NCBI GenBank assembly: GCA_021840255.1
Contig: JAKBYX010000004.1
Location: forward strand, 112,359-176,358
Direction of reading: 5' to 3'
Source: Nitrospirota bacterium
Lineage (GTDB): Bacteria > Nitrospirota > Thermodesulfovibrionia > Thermodesulfovibrionales > JdFR-88
Length of the DNA: 64,000 bases
The position numbers were made by a program, and so were the translations under genes. The notes beneath the pieces are model-generated. The model saw only the letters and a list, made by a program, of their open reading frames with translations, searched no databases and was not told where the DNA came from. Shown piece after piece: positions 53,225-62,056 of the stretch (its first letter is position 1; every line of letters starts with the position of its first letter).

Positions 53225-53283
53225 ATCGCGGACGCGCCGAATCGGCGGGTGCTAAAATATAAGAGTCTCATTAGGAGGCTGCC

Positions 53284-53577
53284 ATGAATGAACTCGACAA
53301 AATAAAAGATATTCTAAATAAGCATCGAAATGAGCTGCGGGAAAAGTACAAGATTACGGAAATCGGTATATTCGGCTCCTATATTAGGGGCGGGCAAAAA
53401 AATGAGAGCGATATAGATATTCTGGTTGAATTCGGCGAGCCTGTAAGCCTGCTCGACCTTATCGGGGCGGAAAATTACATTTCCGATCTGATAGGAAGAA
53501 AGGTCGATCTCGTGCCCAGAGAGGACATAAGACCTGAACTTAAACAGGTAATCCTTGATGAGGTTGTCTATATTTGA
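53284..53577 (+). CDS. mntA: MntA-type minimal nucleotidyltransferase (antitoxin)
   Basis: A 97-residue minimal nucleotidyltransferase with the signature GSYIRGGQKNESDIDILVEF (Gly31-Ser32, catalytic Asp43 and Asp45). In MntA/HepT modules the enzyme adds AMP residues to a Tyr of HepT and so neutralises it. Its stop overlaps the HepT start (TTGA), which fits this two-gene toxin-antitoxin layout. It sits in an AT-rich accessory patch. Confidence 0.9.
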   Translation: MNELDKIKDILNKHRNELREKYKITEIGIFGSYIRGGQKNESDIDILVEFGEPVSLLDLIGAENYISDLIGRKVDLVPREDIRPELKQVILDEVVYI

Positions 53578-53936
53578 AACGCGATGTTTCGCTGTATGTG
53601 AAAGATATCCTGAAAGCAATGGAGAAGGCCGAGAGTTTTATCGGCGAAATGAGCCGGGAGGATTTTCTCCTTGATGAGAGAACAAATTTTGCGGTGGTGC
53701 GGTGTCTTGAAATAATCGGCGAGGCCACAAAAAATATCCCGGTTACAATCAGAGAAAAGTATAAGGACATTCCTTGGCGTGATATGGCTGGCATGAGAGA
53801 CAAAGTAAGCCATTTCTATTTTGGGACTGACTTCAATAAGGTCTGGCTCGCTGTCAAAAAGAATATTCCTATTTTGAAGCCTAGAATAAAAGAGGTCCTT
53901 GCAGATCTGGGTGGAACTACTGGGAGTGGCAGCTAA
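53574..53936 (+). CDS. hepT: HepT-family ribonuclease toxin (DUF86)
   Basis: A 120-residue all-helical HEPN protein. The catalytic Rx4-6H motif and the modified Tyr are seen in MAGMRDKVSHFYF: Arg75, His80, Tyr82. HepT cleaves RNA unless AMPylated by MntA. It starts at a TTG overlapping the mntA stop. The C-terminal end (ADLGGTTGSGS) is a short extension beyond the usual fold. Residues for toxicity look intact, so the pair is probably functional. Confidence 0.9.
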   Translation: MKRDVSLYVKDILKAMEKAESFIGEMSREDFLLDERTNFAVVRCLEIIGEATKNIPVTIREKYKDIPWRDMAGMRDKVSHFYFGTDFNKVWLAVKKNIPILKPRIKEVLADLGGTTGSGS

Positions 53937-54331
53937 TTTCGCTGTCATATTCTTCTGCAAATCCGCACAGCTCCCGAATAATAAAACTATCACATAACGC
54001 CCTGTAACCCACGCTGGAACTTAGCCCCTTAAAAGTTGCAGCTTTTGGACGGATTATTGAAAATACTGGCTCTTGCGGAAGATGCTATGTTTCAAAGGGG
54101 ATCTTCTCTTTTTTACTGGCGTTACGCCGCATACGGCGTGACATGAGATCATGATGCATGTCAACATGAACTGTTTACTGGCCAATTTCATAGGCAGGCG
54201 GATTATGATAGGGTCTGGCAGCCTTTTTAATGGCTGAAACCGGGTTTTTTGTGTTTATTGAACGCTTTGAACAGGGCAGGACAAAAAATAGTTTAAAAAC
54301 GGGAGGTTGGAATTTTCAGTCTGAACGGAAA
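53937..54331. other. Non-coding region after the toxin-antitoxin pair
   Basis: About 395 bp without a convincing gene. It contains a perfect hairpin, ACGCCG-cata-CGGCGT (54124-54139), and other short palindromes. Probable insertion or deletion debris between the toxin-antitoxin genes and dispersed repeat copy D. Confidence 0.4.
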
Positions 54332-54416
54332 ACATAAAATGGGCAGCGAGCGGCAAGCGAGCCAAATGATAAATCAGAAAAATCCCTGCATTCGATGCCT
54401 AAAGGGCATAAAAAAA
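54332..54416. repeat. Dispersed repeat, copy D
   Basis: Matches copy C at 14215-14305: a 26-nt identical block at 54389-54414 with the ATGCC-taaaG-GGCAT hairpin, and a 24-nt block at 54339-54362 (22 of 24). Like copy C it marks the right border of an accessory patch, here between the toxin-antitoxin genes and purH. Confidence 0.75.
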
Positions 54417-54628
54417 GGGGACTGATCCCAGTGCCGTCATGCTTAATTTTGGTTTCGCAGAGAAGGCGCTGGCATATTTTCCTCCGCTTTACAAGGGTTC
54501 TCCTTAGCTGATAAAATAAACCCTCATTTTAAAAAAAGCGCAAACAGATTTTTGTAATAAAAATAAATAAAAAAATGAAAACTCTCTTTTTTCAGAGATT
54601 TTTCATCCGGAACAGGGGGAGAACGAAG
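54417..54628. other. Upstream region of purH
   Basis: Begins with a REP-like GGGGACTGATCCC, continues through an A-rich stretch, and ends with a GGGGGAGA ribosome-binding site. It must hold the promoter of the purH-purD-purE genes; no clear -35/-10 pair stands out. Confidence 0.35.
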
Positions 54629-55243
54629 ATGTCCCAAGCGAAAAGGACAAAAAGAGCGCTTCTCAGCGTTTCCGACAAAAGCGGGCTTGTCGAGTTCGCA
54701 AAGGGGCTTGCGGGCCTGGGAGTGGAGCTTATCTCCACTGGCGGGACGGCCAAGGCCCTCAAGGACGCGGGTCTCCAGGTGAAGGACATCGGGGACTACA
54801 CCGGTTTTCCTGAGATGCTTGACGGCAGGGTCAAGACGCTCCACCCGAAGGTCCACGGCGGACTGCTTGCAAAAAGGAATGATCCAGGGCACATGAAAGA
54901 GCTGGAAGAGCACGGCATCGGGCTTATAGATATCGTTGTCGTGAACCTCTATCCTTTCGAGCGCACTGTGTCCAAACCGGATGTTAAATTCGAGGACGCC
55001 ATAGAAAATATAGACATAGGCGGCCCCACCATGATCAGGGCGGCCTCCAAAAATTTTGAATCGGTTACGGTGATAGTTGACCCTGCCGATTACGCTCCCG
55101 TTCTGGAGGAGCTGAAGGCAACGGGCGGGGAAGTGAGCGGCAATACGCGCCTGAACCTTGCAAAAAAGGTGTTTCAGCACACGTCGCGCTACGATGCCCT
55201 TATAGCTGATTACCTGGAAAAGGTTACCGGCGGGCAGAAATAA
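54629..55243 (+). CDS. purH: IMP cyclohydrolase domain protein (PurH N-terminal domain only)
   Basis: A 204-residue MGS-like domain catalysing the last step, FAICAR to IMP. Signatures: [53 protein letters not shown] and [15 protein letters not shown], then [16 protein letters not shown]. The AICAR transformylase domain (about 320 residues) that normally follows is absent: the protein stops cleanly after [14 protein letters not shown] at the domain boundary, and no related sequence lies between it and purD. The ATG at 54629 ([12 protein letters not shown]) is chosen over a longer frame by its GGGGGAG site. A separate transformylase must be encoded elsewhere. Confidence 0.9.
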   Translation: MSQAKRTKRALLSVSDKSGLVEFAKGLAGLGVELISTGGTAKALKDAGLQVKDIGDYTGFPEMLDGRVKTLHPKVHGGLLAKRNDPGHMKELEEHGIGLIDIVVVNLYPFERTVSKPDVKFEDAIENIDIGGPTMIRAASKNFESVTVIVDPADYAPVLEELKATGGEVSGNTRLNLAKKVFQHTSRYDALIADYLEKVTGGQK

Positions 55244-55293
55244 AATCCATTTAAAAAATTCCAGATGATCTTCAGGCGGGTAAATATAAATAT

Positions 55294-56580
55294 ATGAAAG
55301 TACTTGTGATAGGCAGCGGCGGCAGGGAGCACGCTCTCGTCTGGAAGCTCTCCCAGAGCCGCCGGGTGGATAAGATATACTGCTGTCCAGGCAATGCGGG
55401 CATTGCCGAGCTGGCCGAATGCGTGGACATAAACCCGCTTGATTTTGACGCTATCCTGAATCTGGTCAAATACGAATGGATCGATCTGACCATCGTCGGC
55501 CCTGAGGACCCGCTTGCGGCGGGCATCGCGACCGTTTTCAGGAAAGATGGCAGAAAGATATTCGGCCCCGGCGCGGATGCCGCCAGACTTGAGGCCAGCA
55601 AATCATTCTCAAAGGATTTCATGCGCCGCTACGGCCTTCCGACAGCCGAGTACAAGGTCTTTACATCCTACGTGCACGCCGAAGATTACGTCCGGCTCAA
55701 GGGGGCCCCGATAGTAATAAAAGCGGACGGGCTTGCGGCGGGAAAGGGTGTGATAGTTGCAAAGACCGTACAGGAGGCCACGGACGCCCTGCGCCTTATA
55801 ATGAAAGACCGCGCCTTTGGAGAGGCCGGGGACAAGGTGGTCGTGGAAGACTGCATAGATGGAGAAGAAGCCTCTTTCATGGCGTTTACCGATGGGAAAA
55901 CGATAGTACCCATGGTGTCCTCGCAGGACCATAAGCGCATTTTCGACAAAGACCTTGGGCCGAACACCGGGGGCATGGGGGCTTACAGCCCGGCGCCCGT
56001 TCTGGGGCCTGAGATGGAAAAGACGGTAATGGAGACGGTGATGAAGCCCTTTTTGCGCGGCGTGCAGGCCGAGGGCATGGATTTCAGGGGCGTCATCTAT
56101 GCCGGCCTGATGATAAAAGACGGCGAAAAACCGTTTGTTCTTGAGTTCAACTGCCGGTTCGGTGACCCCGAGACGCAGGCGGTCATGAGGAGGCTCGATT
56201 CGGACTTTTTCGAGGTCGTCCTTGCCACCTCGGAGGGAAAACTGTCGCGGGTAGATGTGCAATGGAAGCAGGAAGCATCCGTCTGTGTGGTAATGGCCTC
56301 CGGGGGCTATCCGGGCAGCTATCAAAAGGGTAAAATCATAAACGGGCTGGATAAGGCTGGTAAAATGAAGGATGTGGTGGTCTTTCACGCCGGGACCGGG
56401 TTCAGCGGGGAAAACGTTGTGACCGCGGGCGGAAGAGTGCTTGGCGTGACCGCGACAGGCAAGGATGTGAAGGAAGCGAAAGCGAAGGCATACGAAGCCG
56501 TGCAAAAGATATCCTTTGACGGAATGCAGTACAGGACTGACATAGCGGACAAGGCCATTAAAGGGACGTCATGCAAATGA
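55294..56580 (+). CDS. purD: Phosphoribosylamine-glycine ligase
   Basis: ATP-grasp enzyme forming GAR from phosphoribosylamine and glycine. 428 residues: MKVLVIGSGGREHALVWKLS, a central ATP-grasp with PIVIKADGLAAGKGVIVA, the HKRIFDKDLGPNTGGMGAYSPAP signature (split here), and FNCRFGDPETQAVM. Follows purH by 50 bp and overlaps purE, so purH-purD-purE form one operon. Confidence 0.96.
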   Translation: MKVLVIGSGGREHALVWKLSQSRRVDKIYCCPGNAGIAELAECVDINPLDFDAILNLVKYEWIDLTIVGPEDPLAAGIATVFRKDGRKIFGPGADAARLEASKSFSKDFMRRYGLPTAEYKVFTSYVHAEDYVRLKGAPIVIKADGLAAGKGVIVAKTVQEATDALRLIMKDRAFGEAGDKVVVEDCIDGEEASFMAFTDGKTIVPMVSSQDHKRIFDKDLGPNTGGMGAYSPAPVLGPEMEKTVMETVMKPFLRGVQAEGMDFRGVIYAGLMIKDGEKPFVLEFNCRFGDPETQAVMRRLDSDFFEVVLATSEGKLSRVDVQWKQEASVCVVMASGGYPGSYQKGKIINGLDKAGKMKDVVVFHAGTGFSGENVVTAGGRVLGVTATGKDVKEAKAKAYEAVQKISFDGMQYRTDIADKAIKGTSCK

Positions 56581-57065
56581 AGCATAAGGTCCTCATAATT
56601 ATGGGCAGCGATTCCGACCTGCCGCTTATGGAAGAGGCAGGCAAGATGCTGGACAGTTTTGCGATCCCGTATGAGATGCGCATAGCCTCCGCCCACAGGA
56701 GCCCGGAGCTTGTGGATGAAATAGTCAGCCGCGCAGAAAAAGAAGGCGTTGCGGCCATCATCGCCGGCGCAGGAGCGGCGGCGCACCTTGCCGGGGTCAT
56801 AGCCTCAAAGACCACGCTGCCGGTGATAGGGGTGCCCATAGACAGCTCCCCTTTAAAGGGTGTGGACGCACTTTACGCGACGGTGCAGATGCCCCCCGGC
56901 GTCCCCGTGGCCACCATGGCCGTGGGGAAGGCAGGAGCGAAGAACGCCGGTATTTTCGCGGCCCAGATAGTAGCGTCCTCGGACAGGAAGGTAGAGAGGC
57001 TTTTAAAGGATTTTAAACGGTCCATGGCGGCCGAGGTCAAAAGGAAGTCCAGGGTAAAGATTTAA
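56571..57065 (+). CDS. purE: N5-carboxyaminoimidazole ribonucleotide mutase
   Basis: Class I PurE, moving CO2 from N5-CAIR to C4. KVLIIMGSDSDLPLMEEAG is the nucleotide loop, SAHRSPELVDE carries the catalytic His, and AGAGAAAHLAGVIASKTTLPVIGVP the octamer core. 164 residues. An ATG at 56577 (ATGA overlap with the purD stop) is an equally good start; AAGGGA precedes both. purK is not in the window. Confidence 0.95.
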   Translation: MQMKHKVLIIMGSDSDLPLMEEAGKMLDSFAIPYEMRIASAHRSPELVDEIVSRAEKEGVAAIIAGAGAAAHLAGVIASKTTLPVIGVPIDSSPLKGVDALYATVQMPPGVPVATMAVGKAGAKNAGIFAAQIVASSDRKVERLLKDFKRSMAAEVKRKSRVKI

Positions 57066-57070
57066 ATCAG

Positions 57071-57949
57071 ATGAAGGTCCATCCGGACTGCTTTCCGTGT
57101 TTTTTCAGGCAGGCGGTCATCGCATTAAGATTAAGCGAAAAAACATTTGAGGGACATGGCGAGGGTCTTTTTCTTTTCGAAGCGGTCATGAAAGGCATCA
57201 TGCCGGAGCTTCAGAAAGCAGACCTCTCCAAAAGCCCTGCCCATGCCACTACATTCATGCACAGGCGCATCCGGGAGATACTGCGCGTCGACCCGTTTAA
57301 AAAGGTGAAATCAGATTACAACAGGCTTGCGGCGGAGGCGTGCGGCAGGCTCTCCGGGGTCATATCCGGCTCCCCTGACCCGCTCTTTACGGCATCAAGG
57401 CTTGCCATAGCCGGAAATATCATAGATTTTGGCATATTCACTTCCGTTGATATCGATGCCACGGTGAAGCGGGCGCTTGAGGGGCCGATTGCCTGCGATG
57501 ATTACGCCTCCTTTAAAGAGGCCGTGGAAAACGCCCGCGATATCCTCTACCTGGTTGACAACGCAGGCGAGATAGCGTTTGACAGGATACTTATAGAGGT
57601 TCTTAAAAAAATGGGCAAGGATGTGACCGCGGTGGTGAAGGGCAGCCCTGTTTTAAATGACGCCACCATGGAGGATGCCCGGGAGACCGGCATAACGGAC
57701 ATATGTACCGTAGTGGACAACGGCTCCGATTGCATAGGGACCATACTGGATATGACTTCCCCAGAATTCAGGGACTTGTATGATAAGGCAGGGCTTGTTA
57801 TAAGCAAGGGGCAGGGGAATTTTGAAACCCTTATGGATGAGGACAGGCAAGGAAAGAAAAAAATATTCTTTCTCTTTCAGTCCAAATGCGAGGTTGTCTC
57901 CCAAGAACTTGGGCTCCCGCTTAAATCCATGCTCCTGAAGCGCCTGTAA
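57071..57949 (+). CDS. DUF89/ARMT1-like damage-control phosphatase family protein
   Basis: 292 residues. The N-terminal MKVHPDCFPCFFRQAVIALR has the paired Cys of the bacterial/archaeal DUF89 branch. The metal-phosphate site motifs follow: LYLVDNAGEIAFD, VVKGSPVLNDATMEDA, VDNGSDCIGT and ISKGQGNFETL. Family members hydrolyse harmful sugar-phosphate or cofactor by-products with Mn/Co. It follows purE by 5 bp and so is in the purine operon, perhaps clearing an aberrant phosphoribosyl metabolite (inference). Confidence 0.88.
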   Translation: MKVHPDCFPCFFRQAVIALRLSEKTFEGHGEGLFLFEAVMKGIMPELQKADLSKSPAHATTFMHRRIREILRVDPFKKVKSDYNRLAAEACGRLSGVISGSPDPLFTASRLAIAGNIIDFGIFTSVDIDATVKRALEGPIACDDYASFKEAVENARDILYLVDNAGEIAFDRILIEVLKKMGKDVTAVVKGSPVLNDATMEDARETGITDICTVVDNGSDCIGTILDMTSPEFRDLYDKAGLVISKGQGNFETLMDEDRQGKKKIFFLFQSKCEVVSQELGLPLKSMLLKRL

Positions 57950-58028
57950 ACGGCAAAAAACCTGCAAACGGGAAAACAGAAAAAAGAAAAAAGACTTTTT
58001 TTAAGGACAGGAGATTTTCATTTTATCG

Positions 58029-58655
58029 ATGCACCTTGTAAAGGCGGATAAGGCTCATTTGGCGGAAGCCCTTTCCGAGGCGGTGGCGGTCCTCAAAAAA
58101 GGCGGCATAATCGCATGCCCCACGGAAAGCAGCTACGGCCTTTGCGCGAGGTACGATGACCAGAAAGCCCTGGAAAGGCTCTTTTCGCTGAAGGGCCGCC
58201 TCAGGGAAAAACCCTTCCCCATCATAATAGGGGAGACCTCAAAACTTTCGCTGCTGGCCACGGATGCCTGGCCGGTTGCCTTGAAACTTGCGCGGGAATT
58301 CTGGCCGGGGCCGCTTACGCTTCTTTTGAACGCCAGGGCGGGGCTCTCTGAGCTGATATCAAAAGACGGAAAGGTGGCTGTCCGGGTGCCAGGCCCCTCA
58401 TTCGCACTGGAACTTGCAAAGAGTTTTGCTCTCCCTGTTACGGCGACAAGCGCAAACCCATCCGGGCTTGCACCCGCGACGGGCGCCAGGGGGGTGCAGG
58501 ATTACTTCGGGGACGCAGTGGACCTCATAGTAGACGGCGGGATTGCCCCCGGAGGCCATCCGTCCACCATTGTGGATGTGACTGGAGGAGATATGAAGAT
58601 CCTCAGGGAAGGGGCGATAGCCCCTGAGGAGATCGCAAGGCGGTTGGGCCTTTGA
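58029..58655 (+). CDS. tsaC: Threonylcarbamoyl-AMP synthase (Sua5/YrdC/YwlC family)
   Basis: Makes threonylcarbamoyl-AMP for t6A37 of ANN-decoding tRNAs. A 208-residue YrdC-fold protein: GGIIACPTESSYGLCARYDD, LKGRLREKPFPIIIG, FWPGPLTLLLNA, GKVAVRVPGP, LPVTATSANPSG and PSTIVDVTGG. There is no Sua5 C-terminal domain, so it is the short TsaC-like type. About 80 bp of A/T-rich DNA with interrupted A and T runs separates it from the DUF89 gene. Confidence 0.93.
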   Translation: MHLVKADKAHLAEALSEAVAVLKKGGIIACPTESSYGLCARYDDQKALERLFSLKGRLREKPFPIIIGETSKLSLLATDAWPVALKLAREFWPGPLTLLLNARAGLSELISKDGKVAVRVPGPSFALELAKSFALPVTATSANPSGLAPATGARGVQDYFGDAVDLIVDGGIAPGGHPSTIVDVTGGDMKILREGAIAPEEIARRLGL

Positions 58656-58781
58656 CAAAGAATTCGGGGAAGCCGGGTTTATGCTTTGTCCGGCAATAGC
58701 GTCTTTCTCTTTTGGGGTTTCTTTTCTTTTCTTTTTGGCCGTTGCTGGACATTAGTGCGGGGGAGAATATAAAGTAATCTG

Positions 58782-60365
58782 ATGGGCAAATACGCGCTTC
58801 CGGTAATCGCCATAGCTCTGTTCATCGCTTTTTTTCAACTTTCCTCCTTTACCCTCTTTGACGTGGACGAGGCGGTCTTCGCCCAGGCGTCCAAGGAGAT
58901 GGTCCAAAGCGGCAACTGGATAACGCCCACCTATGACGGAGCAAAACGTTTTGACAAGCCGATTATGATATATTGGCTCATGGCCGGCTCCTACAAGGCG
59001 TTCGGCATAAATGAGTTTGCGGCCAGGTTCCCGTCGGCGGTTGCGGCGTGCCTCCTGGCGCTTGCGGTGTTTCTCTTTGAGGGGCTTTCAAGGGAAAAAT
59101 CCCGTCTTTCCGGTCTGTTCGTGCGAAGGGAAAAGAGGGCCTTTTACGCGGCCTTGAGCCTGATGCTTTCTCTTTTTTACCTGGCCTACTCCCATGCCGC
59201 CGTAACGGACATGACGCTTACGCTTTTCATAACTCTTTCCCTTTTGTGTTTTTATCTTTACTCCTCCAGGGAGAAGAAGGCTTACATATACGGCTTTTAC
59301 CTGTTTGCCGCCCTTGCGTTTCTGACCAAGGGGCTCATTGGCATAATCTTTCCCGTGGGGATCGCCTTTGTTTACCTGCTGCTGACAAGGGGATTTGGCC
59401 AAGCCGTGAAAAAGCTCCTGAGCATACCCGCTATTCTGCTCTTCCTTGCCGTTTCCGCCCCCTGGTACGTTGCCTGTTACATGGCAAACGGGAATGAGTT
59501 CATTCAGAACTTTTTTATCAAACAGCATTTTGATCGTTACCTGCATGTCATATCCGGCCATACCGGGCCCGTATATTATTACATCCCCGTTCTCCTGCTG
59601 GGGCTTTTCCCCTGGATAGCGTTCCTGCCGCAGGGGGTTAGAAACGCATTGAGGGAGAGGAAAGACTCCCCCGGGCTTCTGGCCCTTATATGGCTTGTAT
59701 CCGTTGTCGTCTTCTTTTCTTTTGCGAAAACGAAGCTCCCTGACTACGTGCTGCCGGCCGTCCCGGCTGCGGCCCTGCTTATTGCGTCGGGCATGAGCAC
59801 CGCTTTGGGCAGGTCCGGGAGGGTTTCGAACTGGTTCATAGCGCTGGTGTCGCTTGCGCTTGCCGCGGGGTTTTTTGCCGCAAGGGGATATCTTTTTAAG
59901 GCAGGGATAGAGGCAGACTGGGCGTACTGGCTTTCGGGCATCATGGTTTTAATGGCTCTTGTTGCAATGGATGGCGGGATCCGGGGCAAAAACAGGACAG
60001 GCATATTGGCGCTTCTCATGATCGGTTTTCTTTCGGCCGTCTCGCTGAGGGCCGTCCCCGCGGCAAGCCGGTATCTTCAGGGCGGGCTCTATGATTTCAG
60101 TATTTACGCAAAGAAAAATCTCCGCCCCGGCGGTGTTCTTATTGAATACAAGATAAACAACCCCAGCATTGTCTTTTACTCCGGGCACATGGTGGACGGT
60201 ATCGACGGTGCAAAAGAGCTTGCTTCCGCGGTGTCCGGCAGCAGGCAGGCAATGATCATAACCAAGGCCGGGGACGCCGGGGACGTGCTTGCGCTGGGTG
60301 GCCCCTCTCAAAAAATCCGCCTGCTGGAGACCAGGGGGGATTACCGCCTTTTTCAAAAGGATTAG
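58782..60365 (+). CDS. ArnT-like (PMT-2) lipid-linked glycosyltransferase
   Basis: A 527-residue GT-C membrane enzyme with about 12 TM helices and a periplasmic C-terminal domain. The first loop carries the catalytic acidic pattern FDVDEAVFAQASKEMVQSGNW and YDGAKRFDKPIMIYWL, as in ArnT, which transfers sugars from undecaprenyl phosphate to lipid A. The sugar and acceptor here are unknown. A polyprenol-phosphate mannose synthase gene is in this window (39962), so a mannose donor is possible. The tRNA-Gly gene follows 94 bp downstream. Confidence 0.85.
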   Translation: MGKYALPVIAIALFIAFFQLSSFTLFDVDEAVFAQASKEMVQSGNWITPTYDGAKRFDKPIMIYWLMAGSYKAFGINEFAARFPSAVAACLLALAVFLFEGLSREKSRLSGLFVRREKRAFYAALSLMLSLFYLAYSHAAVTDMTLTLFITLSLLCFYLYSSREKKAYIYGFYLFAALAFLTKGLIGIIFPVGIAFVYLLLTRGFGQAVKKLLSIPAILLFLAVSAPWYVACYMANGNEFIQNFFIKQHFDRYLHVISGHTGPVYYYIPVLLLGLFPWIAFLPQGVRNALRERKDSPGLLALIWLVSVVVFFSFAKTKLPDYVLPAVPAAALLIASGMSTALGRSGRVSNWFIALVSLALAAGFFAARGYLFKAGIEADWAYWLSGIMVLMALVAMDGGIRGKNRTGILALLMIGFLSAVSLRAVPAASRYLQGGLYDFSIYAKKNLRPGGVLIEYKINNPSIVFYSGHMVDGIDGAKELASAVSGSRQAMIITKAGDAGDVLALGGPSQKIRLLETRGDYRLFQKD

Positions 60366-60458
60366 CCTCCCTTTTTTGCAATAAGTCCTATGCAATTTAT
60401 CCCGATTTGAAGTAAAATACAGAAAAGCAAAAAACAGAAAAAGCAAAACCAGCACATA

Positions 60459-60530
<72 letters not shown>

Positions 60531-60763
60531 CTTTTAAAATCAAGGACTTATATGATTTTCAACTTCCTGATTTTAGATTATCGTCGCAAAATTGTCGCAA
60601 TTTTTTAAAATTCCTTCCAAATTATTCATCTTTTCCATTTTAAATCCTTGGTATCATAAACAGGTGTTAGCACAGGCATATTTTCATGGTGGCTCGTACA
60701 GCACCAATGGGCCTTCGCTGCTGAAAAAAGATAGAGTGATAATGACTTGATTGAAGGACGGCT
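60531..60763. other. Junction region right of tRNA-Gly
   Basis: 233 bp of AT-rich DNA between the tRNA and the accessory two-gene unit. A short direct repeat, GTCGCAA twice within 60585-60599, is visible. I see no integrase gene here and no second tRNA-end copy, so the far attachment site, if any, lies beyond the window. Confidence 0.45.
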
Positions 60764-62056
60764 ATGATATTTCCATTTATAACGAGTTACGATCCGGTAG
60801 GCACAAGCGAGGGCATGCTGGATCCGCTCGGACTATACCAGATTGCTGACCAACTGGCGGTGCAGCTTGTGCCGGCGGTGAGAGAGCGAATGCAGCGCAT
60901 CAGGTTTTTGACCGCCATGGCAGTGGGATCCATGGTGACTGAGGGGCTTGTGGATGACCCACAGAATCGCGATGCTTCTCCTCATCTTGTCTGGGAATGG
61001 CTTGTCGTGGAATCCGTAATTCGTGAGTTGAGTGACAATCCTGAAATCTGGGGAGTACCGGGAACACTTGTGACGCAACACGCGCTCGACAACCATGGCT
61101 ATCTCGATGCCCGGAGCTATCTGAAAACTCCCCGCATTTTCGGGTTCAACGGTGTTTACAAAAGGCTTGCTGTACACATCGGTATTGTCGATGTCCATTT
61201 AAGTCCAGGCCGGAATGCGGAGAAGCTAGTGGACGCCTGGGCGCGCGACCTTGGCCTTGGCGGGCTCGCCGGAGCCAAGAAGGTTTTGTCCAGGTGGTCT
61301 GCTGCGGTCCGCCGCAGCTCTGACGAGAAGCCGCCTCGTACATCGCCTGGGTGGGGCAAACAAGCGTGGGCTGAACTGGCAGGAGCCTTCGCCCCAGAGG
61401 GTTGTAAGATCCATGAAAAAAAATATCTCCGCGACCTTCTCCTCGATTCCGACGAAGGACGGCTGGGGGCCTTACCAGCAATCTGGCAGCTCCAGGCTGA
61501 GTTCGACGATGATGAATTGCGGGAAGAGGCCTTGCATGATGTCCTCGAAGAGCGGGAGCCTAAATACGGCACTTTGCTCAAGGCTATAAGGGCTTATGAG
61601 CGGTTTGCCCGCAGCCTGCAGGACGCATTTGACGTCCTGAGAGCGGAGGCGGCGCGGTCGGACGTGCAGGGATTCACTGTGCGGGAAATCGTCCGAAATG
61701 CTGACTTCACACAGAGCGTTCAAGATCTGCACGCGCAGTTCGAGAATGCGTATCGCGCCCTTGGAGAGGTTACCCTCACAAGCGTCTCTCTTCAGAACCT
61801 GTTCAGCGAAAGATTCAAGTCCTTTGCCGACCCAATGGATGCAGGGCTCTGCGCGCTTGCGCTCTGTGATCACCACGAAGCGGTCCAGCGGGCCAAGTCT
61901 GCGGATGGCAAGCGTCCTTGGTTCGACCGCATTGGACCGGAGCGCATATTTGTTCGACTTCAGTACCGCGAACCGCGCCATGAAATTCAGCCTGGCAGCT
62001 ATGTGCATTACTATCGCAGCTGGCCGATCCATCGTTTCTACAAGGATCTGTCTTGA
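60764..62056 (+). CDS. Unrecognised 430-residue protein, first gene of a PLD-associated unit
   Basis: A soluble protein, no signal or TM segment. It starts MIFPFITSYDPVGTSEGMLD with an AAGGAC site. The N-terminal two thirds look like compact helices with winged-helix character (TPRIFGFNGVYKRLAVHIGI); the centre is charged (FDDDELREEALHDVLEEREP); the C-terminal end is aromatic and His-rich (GSYVHYYRSWPIHRFYKDLS). I do not recognise a family or catalytic motif. Its stop overlaps the next start (TTGA), so it is translated together with the PLD-fold protein and is presumably a partner. Position right of a tRNA and compositional change suggest a mobile, possibly defence-type unit (inference). Confidence 0.75.
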   Translation: MIFPFITSYDPVGTSEGMLDPLGLYQIADQLAVQLVPAVRERMQRIRFLTAMAVGSMVTEGLVDDPQNRDASPHLVWEWLVVESVIRELSDNPEIWGVPGTLVTQHALDNHGYLDARSYLKTPRIFGFNGVYKRLAVHIGIVDVHLSPGRNAEKLVDAWARDLGLGGLAGAKKVLSRWSAAVRRSSDEKPPRTSPGWGKQAWAELAGAFAPEGCKIHEKKYLRDLLLDSDEGRLGALPAIWQLQAEFDDDELREEALHDVLEEREPKYGTLLKAIRAYERFARSLQDAFDVLRAEAARSDVQGFTVREIVRNADFTQSVQDLHAQFENAYRALGEVTLTSVSLQNLFSERFKSFADPMDAGLCALALCDHHEAVQRAKSADGKRPWFDRIGPERIFVRLQYREPRHEIQPGSYVHYYRSWPIHRFYKDLS

